Positions 17,010 through 25,323 are shown, counted from the first letter of the stretch. The stretch is DNA of 32,874 nt from Candidatus Binataceae bacterium (GCA_035308025.1 DATGHL010000034.1:1-32874); one strand, 5' to 3'. Translations and numbers: made by a program. The notes: a model not told the origin generated them from the letters alone.

Positions 17010-17180
17010 TCACCGGCGACGTCGGCCGCGGTCTCGCCGCACATTCTCGCGCAGCCAGGCGGCGAATGACCGTTCATCAAGCGCTCCCGACGCAAGGCCC
17101 ACCACAGCTTGAGTGGCGCTCTCCTCCGCCGCGCTGAAGCTAAATCCATTGATCTCGAGAAAGAGCGCGCGGCTCCCACC
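17010..17180 (-). pseudogene. Relict of a Doc (death-on-curing) toxin, C-terminal part
   Basis: The minus-strand frame ending at TGA 17010-17012 reads RALFLEINGFSFSAAEESA, then a stretch ending GLASGALDERSFAAWLREN. This matches the C-terminal helices of Doc/Fic-type toxins (typically a FLELNG segment, then LALAxGELDExxLAAWL). An in-frame TGA sits at 17181-17183, exactly where the HPFxDGNKR Fic motif should lead in. No Fic core, no usable start and no Phd antitoxin are visible. It is best explained as a decayed toxin-antitoxin gene between fsa and the LLM gene. Confidence 0.6.
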
Positions 17181-17271
17181 TCAGTCTATGCAAGCGATTG
17201 CAGCAAAACCTTGAGGCTCTCGCCGGACCTTCCTCGCGGGTGTAGAACCGGTATAAGGAGTTCATCACGCC

Positions 17272-18153
17272 GTGCCGCAATTAGCCTTTCCCCTTCGTTT
17301 CGGTATCCAGATTCCGCAACAGAATACGACCTGGCCCGAGATTCTCGCGCTCGCGCAGGAGGTGGATGACCTCGGCTACGAAACCGCGTGGGTCTTCGAT
17401 CATTTTCTGCCGATATTTTCCGATCCGACCGGGCCCTGCCTCGAAGGCTGGACCGCGCTCAGCGCCCTCGCGATGGCGACAAAGCGCGTTCGGATCGGCA
17501 CGATGGTCACCGGCAACACCTACCGTCATCCGGCGGTGCTGGCGAAGATGGCGACGACCGTCGATATCATCAGCGGCGGGCGGCTGATTCTCGGCGTTGG
17601 CGCCGGATGGTTCGAGCTAGAACACAATCAATACGGCATCCCGTTCCCGACCGTCGGCACAAGGTTGCGACGGCTCGACGAAGCGTTGACGGTGATCAAG
17701 CTGCTCTGGACCGAGGAGCGCGCGAACTTCAGCGGGAAGCACTTCAATCTGCGCGACGCCAGCTTCAACCCGAAGCCGCTGCAGCGGCCCCATCCGCCGA
17801 TCCTGGTCGGCGCGACCGGCGAAGAGGTCGCCCTCGCGATCGTGGCGCGTCACGCGCAGATGTGGAATTCCTTCGGCACGCCGGAGGTCTTCCGCCACAA
17901 GATCGCGCGCCTCGAACAGCACTGCGCAACGATTGGCCGCGACCCGGCCACGATCGAAAAGTCCGTGCTGATCTCCGGGCCGTTCTCAGCGAACGACGCT
18001 CGTCGTCAAGTCGAGGAATACGTCGCGGCCGGCGTCACGCATATCATCTTTTCCGTCACGCCTAAGGACCGCGAATGGGTCCGCCGCTTCGCCAAAGAGA
18101 TCATCCCGGCGATCCGCCAGGAATCAGCGGTGCGTTACGAAATCAATGGGTGA
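17272..18153 (+). CDS. LLM-class oxidoreductase, probably F420-dependent
   Basis: A 293-residue luciferase-like TIM-barrel protein. Seen: FGIQIPQQNTTWPEILALAQ, AWVFDHFLP, IGTMVTGNTYRHPAVLAKMA, DIISGGRLILGVGAGWFE and PPILVGATGEE. This arrangement is usual in F420-dependent members of the family rather than FMN-linked monooxygenases, but the cofactor is inferred. The GTG at 17272 follows AAGGAG by about 11 nt. Substrate unknown. Its 3' end overlaps the convergent SdpI-family gene. Confidence 0.85.
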   Translation: MPQLAFPLRFGIQIPQQNTTWPEILALAQEVDDLGYETAWVFDHFLPIFSDPTGPCLEGWTALSALAMATKRVRIGTMVTGNTYRHPAVLAKMATTVDIISGGRLILGVGAGWFELEHNQYGIPFPTVGTRLRRLDEALTVIKLLWTEERANFSGKHFNLRDASFNPKPLQRPHPPILVGATGEEVALAIVARHAQMWNSFGTPEVFRHKIARLEQHCATIGRDPATIEKSVLISGPFSANDARRQVEEYVAAGVTHIIFSVTPKDREWVRRFAKEIIPAIRQESAVRYEING

Positions 18154-18496
18154 CCCGGCTCGTGATCGGGTTGAACCCGTTCAATTCGCCAGATGCTGTG
18201 CGCGACCGCACTGAGAATCGCGGCAACGAAGACGACGAGCGGAATCCAGATGCGGCATGGCCAATCCAGCGGCCTGCCGCGAGTATCGCGATCATCACAA
18301 CAGCGCTACCCACAGCGCCGACAATCAAGTCGCGGCCTGCCATCCGATTGGCCGCGTACCAGCTTTCCTCGTCAGCCATCGAGCGCGGCGTTCGGTAACC
18401 GTACCAACTATTTGGCGGGATTTTCCCGGCCCACAGCGGATACGCGATCGCGACGACGATCAGGCTGGCTGTGAAACAGACAATGGCGGCGACCAT
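18135..18496 (-). pseudogene. SdpI-family membrane protein gene, apparently frameshifted
   Basis: ATG 18494-18496 with GGAGGGGAG upstream starts a frame encoding MVAAIVCFTASLIVVAIA, then the SdpI signature PNSWYGYRTPRSM and ESWYAANRMAG, then a second membrane segment ending VVMIAILAAG. The same frame then turns into a Ser/Arg-rich tail (stop at 18143). The neighbouring frame across 18135-18265 instead encodes RIWIPLVVFVAAILSAVAH, an expected third membrane helix, plus a short polar tail and TAA at 18135. A one- or two-base indel near 18245-18270 explains this. SdpI proteins in Bacillus give immunity to the SdpC toxin; in other bacteria the role is unknown. It may be a sequencing error rather than a real mutation. 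Confidence 0.7.
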
Positions 18497-18550
18497 TCGC
18501 TCCCCTCCAAAACGCTCAGCCTACCTGAATTCTTAAATCGCTCCACTTTG

Positions 18551-18692
18551 ATCCTTCGACTACGCTCAGGGCAGGCCTTCGACACGGCTCGCGGTGCTCG
18601 CCGCACCGAAGAGACCGGTACCGGCTGCGCTGACGCGCAGCTGTCCGAGGTCCTTCGACTGCGCTCGCGTTGCTCGCTTCGCTCAGGATGAC
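18551..18692. repeat. REP-like repeat patch with hairpins downstream of ispG
   Basis: Two copies of a TCCTTCGACTRCGCTC motif (18552 and 18651) flank a third related stretch (CCTTCGACACGGCTCGCG near 18576). The second copy continues to GCTTCGCTCAGGATGAC, an element that is widespread in intergenic DNA of many bacteria. A perfect hairpin GCTGCGC-TGAC-GCGCAGC sits at 18624-18641. The patch lies between the ispG stop and the SdpI gene start, both minus strand, and could stop or protect the ispG transcript. Confidence 0.55.
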
Positions 18693-18716
18693 ACCGAGGG
18701 GCTGTGCAGAGGGTCA

Positions 18717-19913
18717 CTAGTTGCGGGCAGCGGCAGAGTCGGCGATCAGCTTATCGACTTCCAGCTTGAGGCGGCCGATCACTTCGTCATACTTGAAGTT
18801 GCCAAGCTTGCGCGACTTGCGCTTGAGGTTGACCGTCGTCGGACCGCACCACAGCCCCAAATCGGCGTCGTCGGTCTCGCCCGGCCCGTTCACCCGGCAG
18901 CCCATCACCGCGATCGTGATTTTGTGCATCGCGGCATAGGTGGTCAGCTCCTTGACCTCCTGCGCCAGCTCGACAAACTTTTCGTTTTCGACCCGCGAGC
19001 ATGACGGGCACGAGATGATATTAAGTCCCTGGCCGAAATCCGGCACCGAGATGAAGCGGCCGGCCTTGACATCCTCGATAATCTTATGGCCGACGAGCAC
19101 TTCTTCATGCTTGCGATCGTTGGGTAGGGTCAGCGAGACCCGGATAGTTTCGCCGATCGACTGCGCCAGCAGCTTCTCGAAGGCGAGGCGCGTCTTGGTG
19201 ATGCCGTCGGGCGGTAGTCCGGCCTCGGTCACCCCCAGATGCAGCGGCACGTCGGGCCGCCGCTCGGCAAAGCGCCGATTCGCGTCGAGCACCTTCGCCG
19301 GATCGGAGTCCTTGAGCGAAACGACGAAGCGCTCGAAGCCGAACTGATCCATCAGGTCACAGTGATAGGCGGCCGACTCGACGATCGCCGCAAGCTGATC
19401 GCCAGGGTGCTGTTCGAGAAAGGCCGGCGCCACCGAGCCGCAATTGACGCCGATCCGAATCGCCAGGTCGTGGTCGCGGGCGATCTCGGCCAGCCATTGT
19501 ACCTTCTGCGGAATCGACTTGGCCTTCTCGATATGATGCAGATGGCCGGGGTTGTAGCGAATCTTGTCGACGTATGGCGCGACCTTGCCGGCGATCTTAT
19601 AGTTCTCCTGCAGATCGACCGAGAGCGTGACACCCGCGGTCTGCGCCCGAATCTCTTTGAGCGCCGCGACCTCTTTTTCGTTGTCGAGCGCGATCCGCAC
19701 GATACCCGCGCCGGCGGCGGCGAGCTGATGGGTCTGCGCGACGGTCGCGTCGATATCGACGGTGCGCGTCGCGCACATCGATTGCACCACCACCGGCGCG
19801 TCGCCGCCGACCGCTATCGCGCCAATCCTGACTGTACGGGTTTTGCGTTGCTCCACTTCGCTGCGAATCCTTCTCTGTTGCGGGGCCCCATCACTGCGGA
19901 CCCGCTCGCCCAT
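18717..19913 (-). CDS. ispG: 4-hydroxy-3-methylbut-2-en-1-yl diphosphate synthase (GcpE)
   Basis: A 398-residue 4Fe-4S enzyme of the MEP isoprenoid pathway, converting methylerythritol cyclodiphosphate to HMBPP. Seen: the TIM-barrel part with [32 protein letters not shown] and HLGVTEAG. The C-terminal cluster domain has ISCPSCSR (two Cys) and [10 protein letters not shown] (third Cys) with DADLG. Length is normal for the short bacterial form. The ATG at 19911-19913 lacks a clear ribosome site, and the first 20 residues are poorly conserved, so a start slightly downstream is possible. Confidence 0.95.
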   Translation of the reverse strand: MGERVRSDGAPQQRRIRSEVEQRKTRTVRIGAIAVGGDAPVVVQSMCATRTVDIDATVAQTHQLAAAGAGIVRIALDNEKEVAALKEIRAQTAGVTLSVDLQENYKIAGKVAPYVDKIRYNPGHLHHIEKAKSIPQKVQWLAEIARDHDLAIRIGVNCGSVAPAFLEQHPGDQLAAIVESAAYHCDLMDQFGFERFVVSLKDSDPAKVLDANRRFAERRPDVPLHLGVTEAGLPPDGITKTRLAFEKLLAQSIGETIRVSLTLPNDRKHEEVLVGHKIIEDVKAGRFISVPDFGQGLNIISCPSCSRVENEKFVELAQEVKELTTYAAMHKITIAVMGCRVNGPGETDDADLGLWCGPTTVNLKRKSRKLGNFKYDEVIGRLKLEVDKLIADSAAARN

Positions 19914-20256
19914 CTATTTGGGCTGCAGTTGCGTAGTTTAACTTAGCACGGGCCGGAACCGTATCGTAAGGCGGTGCGCCCGCTCGTCGCATGCGCATCT
20001 TTGGGCTTGCGTCGATTTCTGCTGATGATCACGTAAGCGGACGCCAAGTGTAACAGACGCTTAGTACCATTTGCGGCAGCCGCATCAAAAGCGAAGCAGT
20101 GATCTTGCCATCCATGTGTCGATTCAGGAGTCACCGTCAGAAAAGTGTCGGATTTTTGGATGATTTTGCACCGCCTTCGGGCTATAGATATGGCACGAAG
20201 TTAGCTCATCCCTCGTTCGGTCGGGCGTTCGGATCGTCAACGGGGAGGAGATTACG
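19914..20256. other. Divergent intergenic region between ispG and a small unknown gene
   Basis: No convincing gene is present. It contains the ispG promoter somewhere on the minus strand (not resolved) and a sigma-54-like promoter on the plus strand at 20191-20205. Confidence 0.5.
20191..20205 (+). promoter_or_regulatory. Sigma-54-type promoter
   Basis: TGGCACG-AAGT-TAGC keeps the invariant GG and GC with the required 10-bp spacing, and the full -24 element TGGCACG. The -12 element is TAGC instead of TTGC. It lies about 50 bp before the ATG at 20257, a normal leader length. The activator is not in the window. Confidence 0.6.
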
Positions 20257-20700
20257 ATGCTACCGGAGACCAACAAAGCAGTCGTTGATTTGGGGCTCAG
20301 CGATATAATCCTGCCATCGCAATATTTTGGCGCGATGGGTTCCGGCGGCCTGTGCAGCGAACAACGCCTGATGCTCGCCGTTTTGGTCGACGCCATCAAC
20401 GTCCTGCAAGGATGGCGCGGGGTCGGCAGCGCTCGCAAGCGGCGGGCCTTCGCCGAGGCAGCGCATTGGGTCAACACGCTCGGGACCGGCTATCCGTTCT
20501 CATTTGACAGCATTTGCGACGCGCTCGGGATCGATTCGGCTATCTTGCGGCGGCGGATGACTGGCCTGACGCGGGGTCATGCCAGCGCGCCACGACTCGC
20601 CCAAGGGCATCTTCGACTTAAGGAATCGAGCCGCGCGCAGCACATGACGGCGAATCGGGTGCGCCGTCGGCCCGAACGAGTTGCCGCGACCTCTTCCTGA
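20257..20700 (+). CDS. Small conserved-type hypothetical protein (possible helix-turn-helix-like)
   Basis: A 147-residue soluble protein with an excellent start: GGGGAGGAG about 6 nt before ATG 20257. A helical region SEQRLMLAVLVDAINVLQGW (34-53) is followed by a basic stretch and FSFDSICDALGIDSAILRRR (about 82-101), which looks like a helix-turn-helix-sized element. Small proteins of this pattern occur in deltaproteobacteria, but I cannot name a function. The C-terminal 45 residues are Arg-rich and look disordered. A sigma-54-like promoter precedes it. Confidence 0.7.
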   Translation: MLPETNKAVVDLGLSDIILPSQYFGAMGSGGLCSEQRLMLAVLVDAINVLQGWRGVGSARKRRAFAEAAHWVNTLGTGYPFSFDSICDALGIDSAILRRRMTGLTRGHASAPRLAQGHLRLKESSRAQHMTANRVRRRPERVAATSS

Positions 20701-20869
20701 ACCACCGATTGTCTGCCACGCGTGCCGAGGCCGCCTCAAGGTATCCGGCACGCCAAGCTTCTTATCTACATTCCCTGACTTGTCGTTTCTTCCTAAGAGT
20801 CGTATTTACGGCACACCGAAGTCAGGACTTTCGACAAACTTTCGCTATAACTTCGTGTTTACCAACGAT

Positions 20870-20899
20870 TTGACTGTGATGGGCTGCGCTCTCTATGAT
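20870..20899 (+). promoter_or_regulatory. Sigma-70-type promoter of the peptidase cassette
   Basis: TTGACT (20870-20875) and TATGAT (20894-20899) are separated by 18 bp. Both hexamers differ from consensus by one base. A transcript start near 20906 leaves a short leader with GGAGGG at 20913-20918 before GTG 20927. Confidence 0.6.
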
Positions 20900-20926
20900 C
20901 AAAGTCTCATCTGGAGGGCTCACTTC

Positions 20927-21355
20927 GTGCGTATGCTGGTTCCACCCGTTGTTCACCGTCGTGAGATGGATCGCAAGCTGGTTGAATTTTTCCATCGTGG
21001 CCGCCCAATCTTGTTCCGACGCGCAATCGCAGACTTCTGCCGCTACTTCCTCGTCAAGCCGCCACGCATCGAGTGGTGCGAATATATCGACTGGGGTAAG
21101 GCCGCAGGCAAAACTTTCGACGACGGACGCATCCATCTGGTGCATCCGGAAAACTGGCGGCGCGGACGAGTCTATAACAGCGAGCGAATGTGGGTGCAGA
21201 CCGTCTACCACGAGCTCGGGCATTATCTGTTCTGGACCGACGCCGAACGCAAGGCCGAAGCCTTCACCTGCCGGATGGTGCGCGGCCTGAGGCCCAAGCG
21301 CCAGCCCACGACTGTCGCAACCCGCCGCAGCACCGCGGCCCGTCGCGCCGCGTAA
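20927..21355 (+). CDS. Small zinc metallopeptidase-like protein (HELGH; ImmA/IrrE-like)
   Basis: About 142 residues. The start is taken as GTG 20927 (or ATG 20933) because GGAGGG lies 8 nt upstream and a promoter ends just before. The zinc motif HELGH (H95, E96, H99) is followed by ERKAEAF with E111 as a plausible third ligand, the spacing used by ImmA/IrrE-type zincins. DGRIHLVHPENW before it fits the strand leading into that helix. No HTH domain is attached and there is no signal peptide, so it should be cytoplasmic. The substrate is unknown; IrrE/ImmA relatives cleave regulators. It lies directly upstream of two genes on the same strand with gaps of 11 and 8 bp. Confidence 0.65.
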   Translation: MRMLVPPVVHRREMDRKLVEFFHRGRPILFRRAIADFCRYFLVKPPRIEWCEYIDWGKAAGKTFDDGRIHLVHPENWRRGRVYNSERMWVQTVYHELGHYLFWTDAERKAEAFTCRMVRGLRPKRQPTTVATRRSTAARRAA

Positions 21356-21366
21356 GCTTTATCCTG

Positions 21367-21915
21367 ATGGCGCAAAAGCCCAACGTCGAAAATCGCTGGT
21401 GGGTCGAGACCACAATCAAGAAGCCGCGGCAGGTCAAGACCGAGGGCGAGGTGTCGCAGGTCGACGTCGCGATGAGCTTCTACACGGTGGGCAAAGACTA
21501 CAATCAGGACCGCGCCAAAGAAGACCTCACCGACAATAATCTCAGGATCGCCAACGCCGCCGCGCCAGAGCCGGGCACATGGGCCTACGTCCCGATGACC
21601 GAGGAGCGCTATCCGGAGCGGCTGGTCAAACGGATCAAAGAAGAGTTCCGCCTGCCGCGCGAGGCACGGGGCATCGTGCTCGATCATGGGCGGCTGCTGC
21701 GGCTGCTGATCTGCGGTCCGCAGATCGAGGATTGGCTGATCGACGTGACGCTGGCCGACGAGCCGTCGGTGGACGTCTACGTCTGGAGCACGATGCAGCG
21801 TGAGCGGCTGTTCAAGCGCGCCGAAGAGGCACTGAAACAGGCGCGCCGCTGGGCGATCAATCTGTTGCAGAACCCGCCGCTGCGCGACGAAACCTTCCGC
21901 GGCGCGCTGCTGTAA
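21367..21915 (+). CDS. Hypothetical protein, middle gene of the peptidase cassette
   Basis: A 182-residue soluble protein beginning MAQKPNVENRWWVETTIKKP, with ATG at 21367 11 bp after the peptidase stop. I do not recognise a family. It is charged, with a helical C-terminus (RLFKRAEEALKQARRWAINL). No signal peptide, membrane segment or cofactor motif is seen. Spacing makes it part of a three-gene transcript with the peptidase and the secreted repeat protein. Confidence 0.75.
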   Translation: MAQKPNVENRWWVETTIKKPRQVKTEGEVSQVDVAMSFYTVGKDYNQDRAKEDLTDNNLRIANAAAPEPGTWAYVPMTEERYPERLVKRIKEEFRLPREARGIVLDHGRLLRLLICGPQIEDWLIDVTLADEPSVDVYVWSTMQRERLFKRAEEALKQARRWAINLLQNPPLRDETFRGALL

Positions 21916-21923
21916 AACTCTAC

Positions 21924-23657
21924 TTGGTAGCGGCTCGCAAGACCGTTTTCCTGGCCGCGGTTATTCTGTTGGCCTCAGCCTTACCCATCGCGATCGCCGC
22001 GCAGATTCCAGATCTCGCCAAGCGCGACTGGTCGGTAAGCGCCAAGCCCAACCTCACAACCAATCCACCTTCCACGAAGGAGGTCGAAAGCTTCGTAAGT
22101 TCAGTATCGCCCGGCAATTACCCGCCACTGGGTTCTTTCAGCTTCGCCGATTTGCGTAGGTCCGGCAGATTCGCACTGGTGATCCTTCGAGGGGGATATC
22201 TTGAGATAATCGATCGAGACTCCCACGCCGCTGGCAACCGGCCGGACTTTAGGAGCCAGTTTTTGACAAACACCGCGACCGACGCAGACGCCACTCGCAT
22301 GGTGCGAGACCTCGAGCACAACGGCAGGCTGGAGTTGGTCTTTGACCAAAGCGACTGGGAGCAAAACCATTGTGCGCCGCACTGGCCGGTAATTTACGCT
22401 TGGACCGGCGCCGACTACGAAGACGTCAGCCCTCGCTTCAAACGCTTTTACGCAGAGAAACTTGCCGAGGTCAGGCGGACGCTTTTCGCGATGGAAGCTG
22501 CGAAGAAGAGCGGCCCCGCCGGATCCGTCGCCTCGGTCAAGATCGACGACGAGGATTGCGTTAAGGCTGAGGCGGGAAAGATTGAACGCCTGATGGGCGC
22601 GTCGCCGGATGCCGGGCTCAAAGACGCCATCAAGTGGTCGCGGAGCCAAGATACTGACCAGCGGCAGTTCGCCGTCGATATTCTGCATGACATCGCGACG
22701 CCTAAGGCCTTCGCGCGTCTGCATTCGATGATGTCAGACCCTGACGAATCCGTGGCCAACCGCGCAGAAGAGTTCTGGAAAGATTCCCCAGCAGCACAAA
22801 AGGAAATGCACACCCCGCCGCCACTGCTTGCGGCCGACTGGTCCGCGACCGCAAAGCCGAGTCTCGCCACCCGGCCACCGACCAAGGCAGACGTCGCCGC
22901 CCTGCTGGCCTACGCCGACAACCTGAAACAAGGGACTGCCGACGGCAATCTGCCTCAGGATGAGGACATCGATTCGTTTCAATTCGTTGACTTGCGCGGT
23001 TCCGGCGTTCTATCACTGGTCGCCGAAACCAACCTGAATGAGAAACATGGCGGCTACGTCGTCGAGATTTTGGATAAGACTCTGGCAGGTCTGGCACACT
23101 ATTGGATGTGGGTTGATCCTGGTCCCGATGAAGTGGTGGCTCAGGATCTCGATGGCGACGGCAAATATGAACTTGTCATAGATCAGCGATTTATTTTTCA
23201 GTGCGAAGCCTGCTGCAATCCGACACTCCCGTGGATCTATGCCTGGACCGGTGCAGGCTACAAAAATGTGAGCAAACGTTTCCCGCGGTTTTATCAGCGC
23301 AAGATCGAAACGCTGCGGAGTGAAACCGAGGCGTGGCGACGCAAGTGGGCAGCAGGGTCGCCGGCGCCAGGGACACCTGAACCGGCAGATTGCAGGAAGA
23401 TTGAGACCGCAAAAATAGAGCGGTTTCTGGGGCGCTCGCCTGATGCGGGCCTGGACTATGCGATTGCGCTGAGTAAATCTGCCGAATGGCGGGACCGCAT
23501 GCTCGCCGCCCAGGTCTTTGCCGATATCGGAACCGCGGAAGCGATCAAGGATTTGCACGCTCTCAGCAGAGATCCGGAAAACGCTGTCGCACGAACGGCA
23601 GAAAAAGTGCTGGCAAGCCCGAAGGTCGAGCCGCCTGCAGAGATCCCGGAAAGATAA
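21924..23657 (+). CDS. Secreted protein built from two tandem homologous halves
   Basis: A 577-residue protein with a Sec signal (VFLAAVILLASALPIAIAA, cleavage near 26). The mature part is a tandem duplication. DWSVSAKPNLTTNPP (35) recurs as DWSATAKPSLATRPP (about 305). FSFADLRRSGRFALV recurs as FQFVDLRGSGVLSLV. The pair ELVFDQ...IYAWTGADYEDVS and ELVIDQ...IYAWTGAGYKNVS, and KIERLMGASPDAGL and KIERFLGRSPDAGL, also match. The second half has a calcium-type loop DLDGDGKYELV (about 408), degenerate in the first half (DLEHNGRLELV). Each half ends in HEAT-like helices. The start is TTG 21924, 8 bp after the preceding stop, with no ribosome site, so it is probably coupled. Function unknown. Confidence 0.85.
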   Translation: MVAARKTVFLAAVILLASALPIAIAAQIPDLAKRDWSVSAKPNLTTNPPSTKEVESFVSSVSPGNYPPLGSFSFADLRRSGRFALVILRGGYLEIIDRDSHAAGNRPDFRSQFLTNTATDADATRMVRDLEHNGRLELVFDQSDWEQNHCAPHWPVIYAWTGADYEDVSPRFKRFYAEKLAEVRRTLFAMEAAKKSGPAGSVASVKIDDEDCVKAEAGKIERLMGASPDAGLKDAIKWSRSQDTDQRQFAVDILHDIATPKAFARLHSMMSDPDESVANRAEEFWKDSPAAQKEMHTPPPLLAADWSATAKPSLATRPPTKADVAALLAYADNLKQGTADGNLPQDEDIDSFQFVDLRGSGVLSLVAETNLNEKHGGYVVEILDKTLAGLAHYWMWVDPGPDEVVAQDLDGDGKYELVIDQRFIFQCEACCNPTLPWIYAWTGAGYKNVSKRFPRFYQRKIETLRSETEAWRRKWAAGSPAPGTPEPADCRKIETAKIERFLGRSPDAGLDYAIALSKSAEWRDRMLAAQVFADIGTAEAIKDLHALSRDPENAVARTAEKVLASPKVEPPAEIPER

Positions 23658-23681
23658 TCTCGATTTGCGCCAAACCCTCGA

Positions 23682-24422
23682 TCAGGGAGTCTGCTCGAGG
23701 GCGGTGCAGATTGCGACGGCGCCCAATGGCGCGGCGACCTTTTTGCTCCGCGCGAGATTTTTCCGCGCAAGTGTTTTCGCCGTACCGACCGCACGCGGGC
23801 GCGAGACTATCGCAGGCGCGGACTTGATCGTGACGGACTCTTCGCGCCGAGCGGCCGGGACGTAGGCGACCAAGAGCACCTCGGCGTCGCGGTTGTCAGC
23901 GGCCGCGAGCCGATGGGGCCTGCGCGCGTCGAAATGCGCGGAATCCCCCGGCTTCAGCAGATGCGTCTGATGCTCGAAGCTCAGGTTCAACGCGCCAGAC
24001 AGCACGTAAAGCAACTCCTCGCCTTCGTGATGAGCCAGGGGCACCGGACGGCGGCTATTCGGCACCGTCACATGAACCGCATTGAGATTGACCCCGGGGC
24101 CGCCGCCGGAAACTGTGCGGTAGAGCAGGCCGTTGCCGCGCCGGATTTGCGTGCGTTCACCAGAGACCGTCACTGCCGACGGCTGGAACTCGACTCCGCT
24201 ATCGACGAGCGATTGCAGCGGCATCTGATAGGCCTGCGACAGCGCCAGCAGCGCGGCGAGCGAGGGCTGCCGATTTCCGCTCTCGAGCCGCGAGAGGTAG
24301 GGCCGCGAGAGCTGGGTACGGCTCGCGAGCTCAGCCAGACTCCAGCCACGAGCGCGGCGCAGGGCTCCGAGCCGCGCGTGCAGTTGTACGGGCGGCGGCG
24401 CGGGTCTCAGATTCGCGGCCAT
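23682..24422 (-). CDS. XRE-family transcriptional regulator with cupin sensor domain
   Basis: A 246-residue regulator. Residues 15-70 form an HTH_3 domain (LGALRRARGWSLAELASRTQ, LSRPYLSRLESGNRQPSLAAL). Residues about 110-195 form a small cupin (LAHHEGEELLYVLSGALNL, LKPGDSAHFDARRPHRL) that probably binds a small ligand. The C-terminal 45 residues are a Lys/Arg/Ala-rich extension not usual for the family. Related regulators act on amino-acid or polyamine metabolism genes. The nearby APC permease and its dyads are a possible target, which is inference only. Confidence 0.88.
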   Translation of the reverse strand: MAANLRPAPPPVQLHARLGALRRARGWSLAELASRTQLSRPYLSRLESGNRQPSLAALLALSQAYQMPLQSLVDSGVEFQPSAVTVSGERTQIRRGNGLLYRTVSGGGPGVNLNAVHVTVPNSRRPVPLAHHEGEELLYVLSGALNLSFEHQTHLLKPGDSAHFDARRPHRLAAADNRDAEVLLVAYVPAARREESVTIKSAPAIVSRPRAVGTAKTLARKNLARSKKVAAPLGAVAICTALEQTP

Positions 24423-24474
24423 GCCCGCTTGTTACCATCGCCTTCGGCGCTTGGCAATCGTACGACACGGGCGA

Positions 24475-25323
24475 TCACACCAGCGTGATCGAGTCGCCCG
24501 GGCGGATGAGACCTGCGCGCGTGACCGTGGCGTAAACGCCGACATTGGCTTGATTGTGGGTAGCGGCGGTGCGCAGGATCGCGAGGTCACGCGGCAGCCC
24601 GCCCTGCGCCAGCGTGGTCATCACGCAGCGGCCGGTGTTGCCGGAAATCTTGAGCTGAACCTCGGCACCGATCGCAAGGGTGCGGCCCACCCAGTCGTTT
24701 TCGGGAAACGCTGCCGAGCCCGCATTGCTCGCAATCAGCAGGTTGGGGCGAAAACGACGCGGCTCGAAGCGCCCCTCGGGATAGAGCTCGGACAGGCGCG
24801 CGAGGGTCGCCGTGGTCAACACGTGAATCGGCGCGCAATCGAAGAAGGTGCCGGGCGGCATCGCCTCGTCGGTAACTTCGTCGCGATGGGCCAGCAGGGT
24901 CGCGAGGTCGGGCCAGTATTCCTCGAGATGGGGCTGCGCGGGGACGTCGCACGCGAGTGTAACCTCGCGATCGAGCAGTGCGGCGAGGCGGCGATTGATC
25001 AACGGCGAGTCGCTGCGGATCGCCTCGCCGCCGGGCAGCCCGATGACCACCGGAGGAAGCGCGTCGCCGGCGCGGGGCGGCGCAGCATAGGCTGCGCTGA
25101 ACCCGAAGAGCTGCGGCCATCTGCGGGGATTCTTGGCGCTCGCGACCTTGCCAGTCGCCTGGTCGATTACCGCGTAGGCGCGATCGCCGAGCACGCCGCG
25201 CTCGGTTAACTGCGCGGTTTCGAGCTCCTCACCCATCATCGATTTTACCGGGTAGCGCCAGAGCCCGGCGACGGCGCCGATTATCGGCGTGATTGCGGAA
25301 TTCGCTTCAAGCTCCATAATCAT
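24475..25323 (-). CDS. MOSC domain-containing protein (YcbX/mARC-like)
   Basis: A 282-residue protein. The N-terminal MOSC_N beta-barrel domain is marked by GLWRYPVKSMMGEEL and ERGVLGDRAYAVID. The MOSC domain follows, with FRPNLLIASNAG, and the Moco-coordinating Cys in ISGNTGRCVMTTLAQGGLP (near residue 231). Such proteins bind the sulfurated molybdenum cofactor and reduce N-hydroxylated compounds. The ferredoxin domain of E. coli YcbX is absent, so a separate electron donor is needed. ATG codons at 25323 and 25317 both fit the AAGGA upstream. Confidence 0.9.
   Translation of the reverse strand: MIMELEANSAITPIIGAVAGLWRYPVKSMMGEELETAQLTERGVLGDRAYAVIDQATGKVASAKNPRRWPQLFGFSAAYAAPPRAGDALPPVVIGLPGGEAIRSDSPLINRRLAALLDREVTLACDVPAQPHLEEYWPDLATLLAHRDEVTDEAMPPGTFFDCAPIHVLTTATLARLSELYPEGRFEPRRFRPNLLIASNAGSAAFPENDWVGRTLAIGAEVQLKISGNTGRCVMTTLAQGGLPRDLAILRTAATHNQANVGVYATVTRAGLIRPGDSITLV

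Noticed and set aside
16982..17179. A 65-codon minus-strand frame downstream of fsa.
   Set aside because: It overlaps the Doc-like remnant in a different frame, and the Doc-like frame has recognisable family sequence while this one does not.
19943..20134. A 63-codon minus-strand frame between ispG and the small unknown gene.
   Set aside because: It has no ribosome site, no motif and no similarity I can recognise.
20681..20926. An upstream in-frame extension of the HELGH peptidase, including a CxxC pair.
   Set aside because: A sigma-70-like promoter and GGAGGG site lie inside it, and its composition is unlike the conserved part, so the shorter start is preferred.
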